64,000 nucleotides of DNA from Macrotis lagotis (Eukaryota > Chordata > Mammalia > Peramelemorphia > Peramelidae). The notes below the pieces were generated by a model. That model had not been told where the DNA came from. It saw only the letters and a program-made list of their open reading frames with translations, and did no database searches. Below, piece after piece: positions 1 to 10,539 of the stretch (the first letter of the stretch is position 1; every line of letters starts with the position of its first letter). Position numbers and translations under genes: made by a program. The DNA is taken from NCBI RefSeq assembly GCF_037893015.1, contig NC_133665.1:102205937-102269936 (forward strand), read 5' to 3'.

Positions 1-900
1 TATTTTACAGAGTAAGAAACTGAGGTTCAGAGAAAATGAGAGGTTTAAACAGCAAATTAAATAGCAAGTGCTTGAACCTAAGTCTCCTTATTCCAAATTC
101 AGCAGACACACTGTTTCTCCTCTCTACCTGGGCAATAGAAGGCTGGGTCCTTGAGCAAAGGGTTTCACACTTCAGGAAGGAAGCAGGAGAGATTTGAGGG
201 CTAGAAGGAGCCTTCTCAGATTAAGGATCTCAGATCTGTAAAATCTGTAAGATCAAGGAGGGCAGTCCTATTCTGGAGCCTTCTATCTGGAGTTTGCCCT
301 CTGGTCTCCTTGTCCATCAAATACCCATGTCCTTACACTTCAACCCCAGTCATCAATGTGATCCCAACATATAAAGCTTACAGTCTTAAGTTAGATGTTG
401 AGTAGCAAGGATGGAGTGGAGCAATCTGGGGTCCTTGACTCTGCTTGGGCTACCTCTGAAGTATGATGTTCTCTTCCAGTTGTCACAATTCAGGAAAGGC
501 AATTAGAAATGGGGCACATCCAGAATGGGAAGGGGACTAACTCACTCTACCAGGCCCAAATTCAGGAGCTGAACTGGTTAGCCTGGAGAAGAACCCAAAG
601 AGAGGCAGTTACAGTCTTCCTAACTCAAAATCCAATGTTCCAGCTACTGCTACATGCTGAATTTCAGATATGGCTGGAAGAGATGCCCTCTGGAACACAG
701 TGATTCCATGACCAACAACTTCCTGGGGATATAGTATCCTTCTCTCTTCCCTTGCAGTATACTGTCTACTGCAGGGTGAGCTCCCAGAACAAGATCAGTA
801 TAGGTCACATACTTGCAGAGTCCTGAAGTTGGAGGGGAAAATCTGATCCATCCCATAAGTAAATGAGAATTTCTTCAACAATATACCAAACAAGTGGTCT
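1..900. other. intergenic; no gene seen
   Basis: Positions 1-112 resemble the reverse strand of an old CORE-SINE (tattttacag...aaactgagg followed by a decayed core). The rest is unique-looking sequence with only short open frames of about 65 codons and no recognisable protein similarity. Confidence 0.5.
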
Positions 901-904
901 TGAT

Positions 905-1115
905 GCTGTTCAATTGTGTAGTCATGTCCAACCTTTCATGACCCCATCTGAGATTTTCTTGGCAAAGATGTGGTTTGCCATTTCCTTCTCCTGTGGGTCA
1001 GGCAATCATAGGTGAGGTGACTCAATCAGGATCTCACATCTAGGAAGAGTCTGAGACTGAATTTGATTTCAGATTTTCCTGACTCCCAGGCCCAATGCTC
1101 TATTGTTGAGGCAGC
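905..1115 (-). mobile_element. old marsupial MAR/MON-type SINE
   Basis: Read on the minus strand this has the typical block order of the family: the reverse of gaccccatctgagattttcttggcaaag-like sequence, then tttgccatttccttctcc, then a decayed tRNA-like part ending near gaggcagct. The same family recurs at 25125-25368, 29439-29605 and in three pieces at 39764-41480. It is well diverged, so an old insertion. Confidence 0.65.
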
Positions 1116-1678
1116 TATATTCTGGGGCCAAATCAGAGGAATCTCCCCCTTCTTCCATGTAGTAAGCCAACAAATACTTGAAGGTAATGATCATATTCCC
1201 TTCCCCATGCTCTCATTCCTATTCTTCTCTTCACCAGGTTAAATATCCCTAGCCCTAGTTACTTCAATTGATATTCATATAGCACAACCTTGACCTCTTT
1301 CATCCAAGATTCTCTCTAATGAGATAATGTATGGGAAAAGATTTGTAAGCTATAAAATATAAACTATGAATGAATGAATAAAAAAAGCATTATTGAGCAA
1401 AAGTCTCAAGGACTGGAGGTACAACAGAAAAATAAGACATTCCCTGCCCTTCAGGAGCTTACTTCCTCAGGGATGACTCAATAATAGGTAATTTCAGCTG
1501 CAAGTCTGACAGAAAGGACATGATGGTTCTTGAAGTACAAAGAATGTGAACATCTAAAATTACTGTAGAGTGGGGAGCTATTATTATTGCTAGCTCTGTT
1601 ATGTCCATGTTGTTCCCATGTCTAGAAGGACCAGGACGATTTTTTATTGAGCCTTTTCATCCCTACTTTTCTATCGCT
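1116..1678. other. intergenic; decayed repeat only
   Basis: Positions about 1370-1520 resemble a dispersed old repeat (a run like agacattccctgcccttcaggagctta) also seen near 32920-33010 and 47940-48120. No gene or RNA is visible. Confidence 0.4.
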
Positions 1679-1692
1679 CATGGCTTGTATTT

Positions 1693-1781
1693 CATAAATT
1701 TGCATGTCATCCTTGCACAGGGGCATGCTAATCTTCTCTGTATCATTCCAATTTTAGGATATGTGCTGCTGAATCAAGCAC
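1693..1781 (-). pseudogene. U6 snRNA retropseudogene, lacking the RNA's 3' end
   Basis: The reverse complement matches U6 spliceosomal RNA from its 5' end (GTGCTTGATTCAGCAGCACA here) through the conserved ATACAGAGAAGATTAGCATG segment to about nucleotide 88. The 3' terminal stem and U-tract are absent. The copy is bracketed by the 14-bp direct repeat CATGGCTTGTATTT at 1679-1692 and 1782-1795, which starts exactly at the U6 5' end. That is the mark of an L1-machinery insertion. Several substitutions in otherwise invariant U6 positions and the missing 3' end make it non-functional. Confidence 0.9.
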
Positions 1782-1795
1782 CATGGCTTGTATTT

Positions 1796-3143
1796 TGTCA
1801 ATACAGTTGAATTGAATTAAATTAGATTGATAGGGGTCTGAGTATCTGCAGAGACTCAACTGTAGACTGAGTCTGGAACTCAAGTTATTGTTACTTTGGT
1901 CATCCCTTTAATGTGTTCCTTGACCTTATTAAGCTTTGTCTCTTGTAAAGAATTTGATTCCCACATGAAATAATGAGTTTTCAGGTCTAAATAGATAATA
2001 TATATCCTGGATGGAAGAATTCTTCACTTGAGGTTCATGAACTTTATTTTTAAATGTATTTTAAGAATTGTATTTCAACAGATTGAATTCTTTTATAATC
2101 CTTTGTATTTTATTTTATGCCTTCAGGAACAATATTCTAAATAGACTTTACTATAGTTAGAGGGCATGAAATTACCAAAAAAAGGTTAAGAGCTCCTGTT
2201 CTGGAGGGACCTTACTATTTGTCTTCTGTGCAACTCAGTTTATCTGTTTGTAAAATGTGGAGACTCTTAACATTCATATTATCTGCTCCACAGGGGATCT
2301 TATGCAGAAAACACTTAACAAACCTCTGAGCTCTAGAAATTTAAGTTGTTATTATGATTATTCTCATTAACTTAAATTGAACACTTCCTATTACAAACCT
2401 CATCTCTAATCCCCTCTTCCCCTATTTACCCTCCCCGCCATCCCCAGTGGTCATTCTGTAATGGGAATGAGGAGGATAAGGAGGGGGTATTCATCAAAGA
2501 TCTGGCTCTTACCCAGTGTTACATGGGAATAGGAGAGAGGGTTGGCAGGGGAGGGAAAAAGGGAGGGAGAGGCTAGATTTGGGTCCTATTCATTCATAAA
2601 ATCTCTCCCAGCATTGTGTGTTCAGTGAGGGTGGGGGCCCCTACCCTGGGCCAGGGATGTTGGGGCAGGTCCCTTTCCGCTCCAGCCCAGCTAGAGGTGT
2701 TTACACAGCTTGGTTCTAGGGTCTTTAGGGGTGTGGAATAGAACTAGCTGCCTACAGGGAAGACCCAGGGATATGAATGGTCCAAGGGCCAAGCAGCAGC
2801 TGAAAGGGTGGAGGAAAGGGCCAGATTTCCCATCCCATTAAGGTCAGTGAGTTTGATAAACAGGGTTGACCTGACACTGTAGCCCAGGTGCTGAGTATAA
2901 TGTGAGGGGAACCAGAAAGGCAAATATACACCCCTTCATGCACATACCCACACCCACACATACTCTTCAATGACTTGTCACAGTGCCTGAAATTATACCA
3001 TTAGTGCTCTCTTCTTTTGGGTGAAGGCCAGTGTTTTTCCCAGTATCCTCTTTAAAAGTGTGCTTCATCCCTACTTTCTGATACCTGCTCCATGAATGAG
3101 CAAGGGTGGAGGTCATATTGAAAGAGATGGATTCAGTCCTAAT
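1796..3143. other. intergenic; no gene seen
   Basis: No open frame with recognisable similarity. Positions about 2400-2980 are more GC-rich and free of obvious repeats, so they are candidate conserved non-coding sequence upstream of GJC2. That is only a guess from composition. Confidence 0.35.
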
Positions 3144-3156
3144 CAAGATATTAATT

Positions 3157-3281
3157 TTTTTATTTTTTTAGGTTTTTTTTTTTGCAAGGCAATTAATTAT
3201 TAAGTGTCTGAGACCAGATTTGAACCCAGGTACTCCTGACTCTAAGGCCGGTGCTCTATCCACTACGCCACCTAGCCGCCC
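3157..3281 (-). mobile_element. WSINE1-type SINE, internally deleted
   Basis: Poly(T) then tttgcaaggcaattaattattaag: the usual block gggttaagtggcttgcccaaggccacacagctagg is missing. It ends in the SINE head ccacctagccgccc. The 13-bp duplication CAAGATATTAATT flanks it at 3144-3156 and 3282-3294. Confidence 0.9.
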
Positions 3282-3559
3282 CAAGATATTAATTAATCAA
3301 ATGACACTATTGTGATATATGAAGGAAAATATCCATTTTGGAATCAGAAGATCCTACACCAAGTCTAGCCTTTTCTACTTAACGGCCAGTTATATCATTT
3401 TTCTGAGACTGTTTCCCCATCTATACAATGAAGATGAAGATGATTTGGGAGAGTCTCCCAAACTGATCCTTGAAGAACAGAAAGATTATCAATAAGCAAA
3501 GATGGGGGGGGGCTAGAGAAAAGAATGAGTAGTATGCCAATGAATTTCATTGTGCCATT

Positions 3560-4005
3560 GCTGAGACAGGACAAAGTAGAATGAGGAAGAGTCCAGTTTG
3601 GCTGGTATATAAGTGCCTAAAGGGGAAGAGTATGTGTTAAGATTAGAAGACTCCTAGGGAGCCAGCTAAGACAAAGTCCCTGAGTACCTGGATAAGGAAT
3701 TTGAACTTAATTTATGCAATAGATAGCAGCTGCCTGAAAGTTTTTGATTAGGCAAATGTCATGATCCCAGAGATCCATTAAGATGACTTAGGTAGGAGTG
3801 GCTAGGTGGCGCAGTGGATAGAGCACTGGCCTTGGAGTCAGGAGTACCTGAGTTCAAATCCGACCTCAGACACTTAATAATTACCTAGCTGTGTGGCCTT
3901 GGGCAAGCCACTTAACTCCATTGCCTTGGAAAGAAAAAACTAAAAAAAAAAGATGATTTAGGTGTGAACCTATTGGATTGGAAAAACATAGTCCAGCTAA
4001 AAGGT
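3560..4005 (+). repeat. old dispersed repeat (family not named), split by a SINE
   Basis: This segment shares an order of phrases (ggctgg..., gaatttgaacttaattta, gcagctgcctgaaag, aggcaaatgtcatgat) with longer copies at 8415-9900 and 39070-39430, so it belongs to one ancient interspersed repeat. A WSINE1-type SINE at 3794-3950 interrupts it. I cannot name the family with confidence. Confidence 0.5.
3794..3950 (+). mobile_element. WSINE1-type SINE, full length
   Basis: Complete tRNA-like head (ggctaggtggcgcagtggat), body and A-rich tail. Flanked by the duplication AGATGAYTTAGGT at 3781-3793 and 3951-3963 with one mismatch. It carries the 'gagcactggccttggagtca / cctgagttcaaatccgacct' variant. 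Confidence 0.95.
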
Positions 4006-4010
4006 GAGGA

Positions 4011-4322
4011 GATGATGTTTGTCCTTCTTTCCTGAAGACCATGACATCAGGGAGGTGATGCCATGATGAACAAGTCAGTTGATTGGATTTGAGTGAGGGG
4101 ATGTTGTGCTAAGTCACCAGACTCACTTTCTCCTCCAGAGCCATCTGAGACCAGTGGTCAGATATGAATCAGGATGACTGGAGATGGCTCTGGATGTGAG
4201 GGAATTAGAGTTAATTGACTTGCCCAGGGTTATACAGCTAGTTAGTGTCAGTTGTCTGAGATTAGATTTGAACTCTGGTCCTCCTGACTCTAAGGCCAGG
4301 GCTCTAACCACCAGGCTGTCCC
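4011..4322 (-). mobile_element. MAR1-type marsupial SINE, near full length
   Basis: The reverse strand reads from a tRNA-like head at 4322 through the characteristic body with gactggagatggctctgga-type and 'catgacatcagggaggtgat' blocks to a tail at 4011. The + strand copy at 9285-9522 shows the same order. A second duplication boundary was not resolved. Confidence 0.75.
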
Positions 4323-6540
4323 TTGTAGGTTATTAAGTATGCAATAGTATCATGTCTAAAAAATATTTTATTACTGTCATCTGAGCTTTCAGCTAGTGGT
4401 AATTTTTTATTGGTAGAAAGTCTTGCCTCAATATTATGACTGATGGCTGTTCAGGATGGTGGTTGCTGAAAGTTGGGTTGACTGTGACAATTTCTTAAAA
4501 TGAAACATCAATGAAGTTTATCACATTGATTGACCCTTCCCTTCATTTGAACACTTAGAAGTCATTGTAGCGTTGTTAATTGGCCTAATTCCAATATTGT
4601 TTTGTCACATAGAATAGTGAAACCCTAGGAAAGAGGTAGGGAACAATAGCCTACAGAGCAATCTTGAACACATTCATTTATCAATTAAGTATAAAGGCAT
4701 GGTTTTTGGCCCCCCCAAAAAATAACAATAATTATATCAAGGATCACTAATCACAGATCATCCATAACATATTAATGTATAATATTAATATTAATGAATG
4801 TATAATATTAATGAAAAAGTTTGAAATTTTTCCAGAATTACCAAATGTAACATAGAGACACTATATGAGCATATGCTGTTGGAAAAATGAAGCTGACAGA
4901 CCTGCTTGATTAAGGATTGCCACAACCTACACGTGGAAAAAAAAAGGCAATAAAGCAAAACCTGATAAAATGAGATGCTTATTGACTTGACTCAAGCTGT
5001 AGATTCCCAAGAATGGGAACTGCTGCTCTCTCCCCCCCACCTGTACCTTGGAAGAGAAGGTAGCAAAGAGGGTGTAGGGAAGAAGACTCAATTCAGGAGA
5101 ATGAGAAACTAGCTAGTGTTAGTGATCCTGAAAAGCAATTTGATATAAGGGGAAAGTTGTTCTAGGAATCAGAAGGCCTGGGTTTTAGTCTCAATTAATA
5201 TGTGCTATGTGACTTTTTGCTTATTACTTCTGAGCCTTAGTTTCTATAGAAATTAAAATTATTGACTTTCTCCTTTCTTCCTCAATCCCCGATAGCATTG
5301 GTGGATCCTGGGTAGGAGAAGGGAGGCAAATACTGCCCTTTGGATCTTTTGCTTATGTTTTGGGAGTGTACAGTCAGAGCCTGGGCCCCATGGTCTTTTC
5401 TTCTGCAGTTGGCTCTAGTATACTTGAAGAATGAGGTGAATTAATGCTTTGTTTCCCACTTTTGGAGGCAGACATACTTCTGAGCCTGGAATTTAGAGTT
5501 GAGAAACCTGAGATAAAGGAAAGAAAGATCAAAGAAGGATGGCCCAGAAGACTTGTTGATTTAAAAGTGTTAAAAAATAAAAAAGCCTTGGGTTCCATGT
5601 CTGATTCTGAGTCTTAGGGAAATCACTTTGCCAGCTCTGTATCTTTGCTTCCTCTTTAGAATCTTTGTTTGGGGTTCTGCCCATCTCTGACATTCCCTAT
5701 TCTTCTGACTTCTCATTTATCCATCCTGAGATACTGGAGTAATTTTGGTCAGTGCAGTGTGATGAACTTGTAGTCATGGCACCTCACTTTGAATCCTGGC
5801 TTTGTGGCCTTGGGGAAGTTCCTTAACTTACTGATCTGCAGAAGGAAGAGGCTGGATCCTTCCAGCTTTTGGGAAGGCAGTCCTTTCCAGTTCTAGATCA
5901 CTAAGGCTTGATCCCTTTTAGTTCTCAGAACTTGATTGTTTGGGGTTGGGGAGAAAACTATTCTTTTTACAGCCTGTGATCAGCTGGCTTTTATAGACTG
6001 GACATTGGGGCCAGAAGAAACTGATCTTTAAATGTAACTGGATAGATGGAGGTTAGAAGAGAGAAAGAACTTTCTGATTGAGAAGGGTGTTGATAAGCAG
6101 AAAGAATTAGCTCTCTAGAAAGAGCTAAGTGTTCTAATGCATGGAGGTGGAGAGTCATGCTCTGAGGCAGATGACTGGAGAAATAATATTTCTGGATCTC
6201 CACAAGCCCTGCTATATGGCCTTTGACATCCATTAGGATTTGATGGGGCTTCAAGGGAAACAGGTGCTGTCTCCCTCTCTATCTGACACCAAGGAACAAC
6301 ATAGTACAGTGAGTGAAAAAAGCATTTGATTTGGATTTGGAAATCCTGGATTCTATTCCTGGCTCTATTACTTATTATCTATTTCTCTTAAGGCTATTCT
6401 CTCAGCCTCAGTTTCTCCATTCACAAAAATGAGGAATTTCCAGACAGATGTCCTTTCCACCTCCCCAGGATTCGGGAGGAGTGATGTCAGGGTCCCATTT
6501 CCCCAGGAACTACATTTATCCCTCCCTCTTCCCCAGGACC
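4323..6540. other. intergenic; no gene seen
   Basis: No long open frames with recognisable similarity, no RNA gene and few clear repeats. Short tandem ATTAAT-rich sequence lies at 4770-4820. This stretch is upstream of the first candidate GJC2 promoter. Confidence 0.4.
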
Positions 6541-6739
6541 TCAAGCAGGGGAGCCGAGGGAGGTGGGGCAGGGATATGGGCCCATAAATAGGGTCAGGAA
6601 ACGTGTCCATCCCTTACCCATCTCAGCCATCCATCTGAGGGAAAACAAGAACAGAGTCTCAGCACCATCTCTCCAACCAGTCCTGGATTCTTCTCTTCTA
6701 TCTAATTTCTCCTCTCCTTGACTTAGCCATCCTGGATCA
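6541..6739 (+). promoter_or_regulatory. candidate TATA-type promoter and non-coding first exon for GJC2
   Basis: A TATA-like cataaatag lies at 6583-6591 in GC-richer, repeat-free sequence. About 150 bases downstream, cctggatcag|gtatct gives a usable splice donor (GT at 6740). The segment between holds A/T-C-A-A motifs (gaaaacaagaacagag, 6640-6655) of the type bound by SOX proteins. GJC2 in mammals has an untranslated first exon several kb upstream of its single coding exon, and SOX10 is a known regulator. Distance to the acceptor at 14163 is about 7.4 kb. Placement is inference; a second candidate lies at 10330-10399. Confidence 0.35.
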
Positions 6740-7006
6740 GGTATCTGGAAAGGGAGGTGATGGAGGGAGCTTTCAGGACCCTCTGGAACCATTGAATCTT
6801 TGGGTCTGTATCTGGGTGTGATTTTTCCTTTAGAAACCTCTAAGTTTCCAAGAGTAATGATAGGCATGTTATAGGAAACACTGTGTGTACCTATGAATGT
6901 CTTTCTGTGACTTGTATTGTAATCCATATGTGTCAGACAGGGTGTGGAAAGAACAGGGTACTTTGGAGTCATATGTGTGTTTGAATGCATCAAGTATGTG
7001 CTTGAG

Positions 7007-7052
<46 letters not shown>

Positions 7053-7690
7053 AGGTGCTTTGGGTGACTGTGTATATTCCCCTCAGCATTCTTCTGACGA
7101 GGGTCTAGGAGGGGGTGGTCCCCAGTCCAGTCCTAATTTCTTCTATAACAGATCTCCACCTCCATTTCATTTCTGGGTTCCTAATCCTTTCTGAGGGAAG
7201 GGCTCTCTGGCTCTACGCTCAGGGAGTCCCCAATCTGGAGGGAGTGCTGAATATACAATCCCTTCCCTCAGGGAAGTCCCTATTCTGAGGAGGAAGACAC
7301 AGTCTCTGCCCTCTAGGAGCCTCTACTTAGACAAGGAAGCTACATCCCTTAGACCCCCATCCTTAAGAAAGCAATGTTTATTATTGTCTCCCTCACTTCC
7401 CCTGAATTCTATATTGTTCTACTCCCAGATATCTCCAAACTTCAATCACTTGGACCTTCACCCAGCACAAAAAATAGGGAAAACTTTTTTGTTATCCAAT
7501 GGGGAGGAAAAGCTCAGGAAATCTGGACACAGCCAAGACTCAGGACTGATCCACCCACCACAACACACTCAAATATACAAACATATACACACACATCATA
7601 ATTTATTACTGTCAGAAAGGAAAGCATGGGTTTTAGAAATGCTACAGAGCTGATTAGGGTGTGAAGGAAGGAAAGGCAAGGAGTTGAAAC
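6740..7690. other. intron or intergenic sequence, no gene seen
   Basis: Contains the TG microsatellite listed separately; otherwise unique-looking sequence with no supported exon. Confidence 0.4.
7012..7049. repeat. (TG)n microsatellite
   Basis: Uninterrupted TG dinucleotide run of 38 bases. Confidence 0.98.
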
Positions 7691-7925
7691 TTTGAGCCTG
7701 AATCACTGGGATGAGTAGAAATAATAATAGTCAACAGCATTTTAAAGTTTACAAAGCATTTTATGTAGATTATCACACTTGATCACCTATAAAGTAGGTG
7801 TCCTTATGATCCCCATTTACAGATGAGGAAACTGAAACTAAATGACACGTCCCAGGTCACACAACTAGTTTCTGAGACAGGATTTGAACTCAGATCCTTT
7901 TGAATTCAAGTCCCAAATTTTATCC
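7690..7925 (-). mobile_element. old CORE-SINE (MIR/MON1-like)
   Basis: Reverse-strand signature: tttaaagtttacaaagcatt, then gatccccatttacagatgag, gaaactga, a ggtcacacaactagt block and tttgaactcagatcc. Diverged by many substitutions. Confidence 0.7.
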
Positions 7926-8770
7926 CCATCTACCCCTATACCCCACCTTCCATCACTATCCAGATGCCCTGCTTTGAGCAGAGGAGAAGTTCAGTTTTAG
8001 TCAATGTTGAGTTTAACATGCCCCTTAGGTGGAGGTGTCCTGTAGGCATCCATAGATATGGGCCTAAATTATAGGAAAGAGGTAGGATATTTGCCATGGC
8101 ACTGAATCAATGTGGTATTGATTTTGATTGATATGGTATTGGTATTTTTCAAGGTATTTTGATCAACATAGAATTGCTATATGTGGTATTGGTATTCATT
8201 AATGTGATATTGATCAATGCAGTATTGTAATATTGAGAGAGAACTGGGCTGAGAGTCAAAGAACCTGGGTTTAAATGCTAGTTTTGCTGCCTGTGTGGCC
8301 TTGGGCAAATCACATAACTTTTTGGACATTTGACTCATGATCTGTAAAAATGGTTTCTAAATTTCCTTACGAACAAAATACCATGAACATACTTTCCAGA
8401 AACCTAACAAGCAATTTTTGCACCCAGGGCCAAGGGGAGAGAGCAGGTCAAGATGAGGAATGAGAGAGAGAGAGCTTACCTGAGGAATGGCTTCTTAGAT
8501 TGAAAGAGGTGAGGAGGGAGGACATTCCAGAAATGGAGGCCAATTGTACAAAGGTATGGACATCAGAGATGAAAAGTTGCTATGTGAGGAACAACAAAAA
8601 GGCCACAGCAATGTATGATCCTGGAAAGATTGGGTGGAGTCAAGTGGTAAAGAGCTTTGAATGACAGAGTTGTTTGTAATTGATTCTAGAAAGATTTAGG
8701 AAGCCACTGGAGTTTGTTGAGCCAGGGAGTTATAGATTTGCTCAGATTATGTGCTTTAGGAATGTTATTT

Positions 8771-9072
8771 TTTAAAGAATATTTTTATTTTTTCCAATTA
8801 CATGCAAAGACAGTTTTAACATTCATTTTTTTAATAAAATTTTGAGTTCCAAATTTTCTCCTACCCCCCTCTCCCTAAAACATCAAGCAATTTGATAAGG
8901 TTACATGTACAATCATATTAAAACATATCTCCATATTTGTCATGTTATAAAAGAAGGAACAGTTTGCAAAAGAAAAAAAAGCAAATGTTTTGATCTGCAA
9001 TCAGACTCTGGATGTAGATAGTATTTTCCATCATGAGTCTTTTGGAGCAATATATTGCTTAGAAGAGCTAAA
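8771..9072 (-). mobile_element. 5'-truncated L1 3' UTR insertion
   Basis: The reverse strand is the marsupial L1 3' UTR (the + strand reads ttttccaattacatgcaaag ... caagcaatttgataaggtta ... tgatctgcaatcagactctg). It is flanked by GAATGTYATTT at 8760-8770 and 9073-9083, and joining the flanks restores the older repeat. Confidence 0.85.
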
Positions 9073-9284
9073 GAATGTCATTTAGTTATCTGTGGGATGG
9101 ATGGATTAGGGAGGGGAGGTTTAAGGCAGAGTAACCAAATAAGAGACTATTGCAATAATCAAGAGATGAAGAAGACCTAAAAAATGTGAGTGGATACAAT
9201 TGGGGGGAAATAAACTGCTAAATAAAAAAAAGTGTAAATGGAGAAAAAGGCACAAATATTAGAATCATTGCAGAGGTAGAAGTA

Positions 9285-9522
9285 AGCTGTGTGACCTTGG
9301 GCAAGTCACTTAACCCTGATTTCCTCACATCCAAGGTCATCTCCAATCATCCTGATTCATATTTGACCACTAAACCCAGATGGCTTTGGAGGAGAAATTG
9401 AGGCTGGTGACTTAGCACAGCCCCGCCCCTCACTCAAACCAATTCATGTGCTTGTCATGATATCACCTCCCTGATGTCATGGTCTTCTTTGATATTAAAG
9501 GACAAGCATCATCAGAACCAAC
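9285..9522 (+). mobile_element. MAR1-type marsupial SINE, head-truncated
   Basis: Starts at ctgtgtgaccttgggcaagt and runs through ccagatggctttggaggaga, tgacttagcacagcccc, and tcacctccctgatgtcatgg to the tail. Reverse orientation of the copy at 4011-4322. Confidence 0.8.
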
Positions 9523-9900
9523 AATTGGATCTATGGGTACTAAAAGGCTGATGCAGAATCAGACTGTGGGGAAAACAGGTGAGTTTTTGCTTTCCTACAG
9601 CATATAAGTGATTTTTCAATAGGCCATTAGTCAAATGGAACTGGAGCTCAAGGAGAATGAAGAGGGCTGTAGGGAGAGAAATCTGGAAGTTATTTGCCTA
9701 GAGATGATCATTAATCTGGTGATGAGGTCACCAGATGAGAGGGTGAGGAGAGAGAAGAGGGACCAGGTCAAAGCCTTGAGGCATAGTCATAGCTAGGAGG
9801 CAACAAATGGATAATGATCTAGCAAAAAATAAAAAAAAAGACTGAAGAGGAACATTCACACAGGAATGAGGAAAACCCAGAGAAGTCAGGATTATTGGGA

Positions 9901-10240
9901 AAGAACACTTCGGGACTGTTTGCTCCATAGTGTCTGGGTGGGATGAGGTTTGATTTTCCTACAGTTCCACTCTTCCAGAGCTACCTGGCTTGGAGATAAT
10001 TGGACCTTTTCCAGGATTCAGAAGAATAAATTTTAGAGGAACTTCAAGGACCATCAAGTCCAGTTGTCTCCTTTTACAGTTGGTGAAACTGAGGCCCAGA
10101 GAGAAAGTGTGCCCAACTTAACTGCTGTGAGTTTGTAGCAGAGTCTGTATTAGAAATCAGGTCCTACTGATCCCTCCAAGATATGATTCTTTCCTCTCTC
10201 TGACCACATCCCTGAGGTTTACCCCCGCAGCGGTCACGGT
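9901..10240. other. upstream of GJC2 candidate exon; old SINE fragment only
   Basis: About 10020-10170 has a decayed CORE-SINE look on the minus strand (ctccttttacag...aaactgaggcccagag). No gene visible. Confidence 0.4.
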
Positions 10241-10399
10241 GACCAGCCCTGGAGCTAACGGAATGGTGTAGAGCCTTGGCTAGCTGTGCCTGGGGCTGGG
10301 CAGGGCTGGGCTGGCTGGGTGGGGCGGGGCCGAGCTAGGAGCCTTCCGAGCCCAGGCAGAGCAGGGCTCGGGAGCGGGATCCGGGAGGACCATGGCTCT
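10225..10399 (+). promoter_or_regulatory. CpG-rich candidate promoter and first exon of GJC2
   Basis: Composition switches to GC-rich with a GC box (ggggcggggc, 10321-10330) and no TATA. The sequence ends at a strong splice donor, ggctct|gtgagtaag, with GT at 10400-10401. If spliced to the acceptor at 14163, the exon's ATG at 10392 would read ATG GCT CTG TCC TGA, a four-codon upstream open frame ahead of the connexin start. Whether this or the 6.6-kb segment is the main first exon cannot be told from sequence; both may be used. Confidence 0.4.
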
Positions 10400-10487
10400 G
10401 TGAGTAAGCTCTCCCTCCCTTCCCTGCCCCTCTCTTCTGGGATGCTCAGCGCCCTCCCCCATCCCCTTCCGCCAGCTAGCATGAGAA

Positions 10488-10490
<3 letters not shown>

Positions 10491-10538
<48 letters not shown>
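10491..10538. repeat. (TG)n microsatellite
   Basis: 48 bases of uninterrupted TG, about 90 bases downstream of the candidate exon's donor. Confidence 0.98.

Positions 10539-10539
<1 letters not shown>

Larger units (their letters stand above)
8415..9900 (+). repeat. long copy of the same unnamed ancient repeat, twice interrupted
   Basis: The phrases ggaggacattccagaaatgg, ccactggagtttgttgagcc, gactattgcaataatcaaga and aagagggaccaggtcaaagc follow in the order expected for one old interspersed repeat. An L1 tail sits at 8771-9072 and a MAR1 SINE at 9285-9522. The repeat resumes after each. A further copy is at 39070-39430. Outer limits are approximate. Confidence 0.55.

Noticed and set aside
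6541-7089. 182-codon minus-strand frame with His-Thr repeats
   Set aside because: Runs through the TG microsatellite at 7012-7049 and has no similarity.
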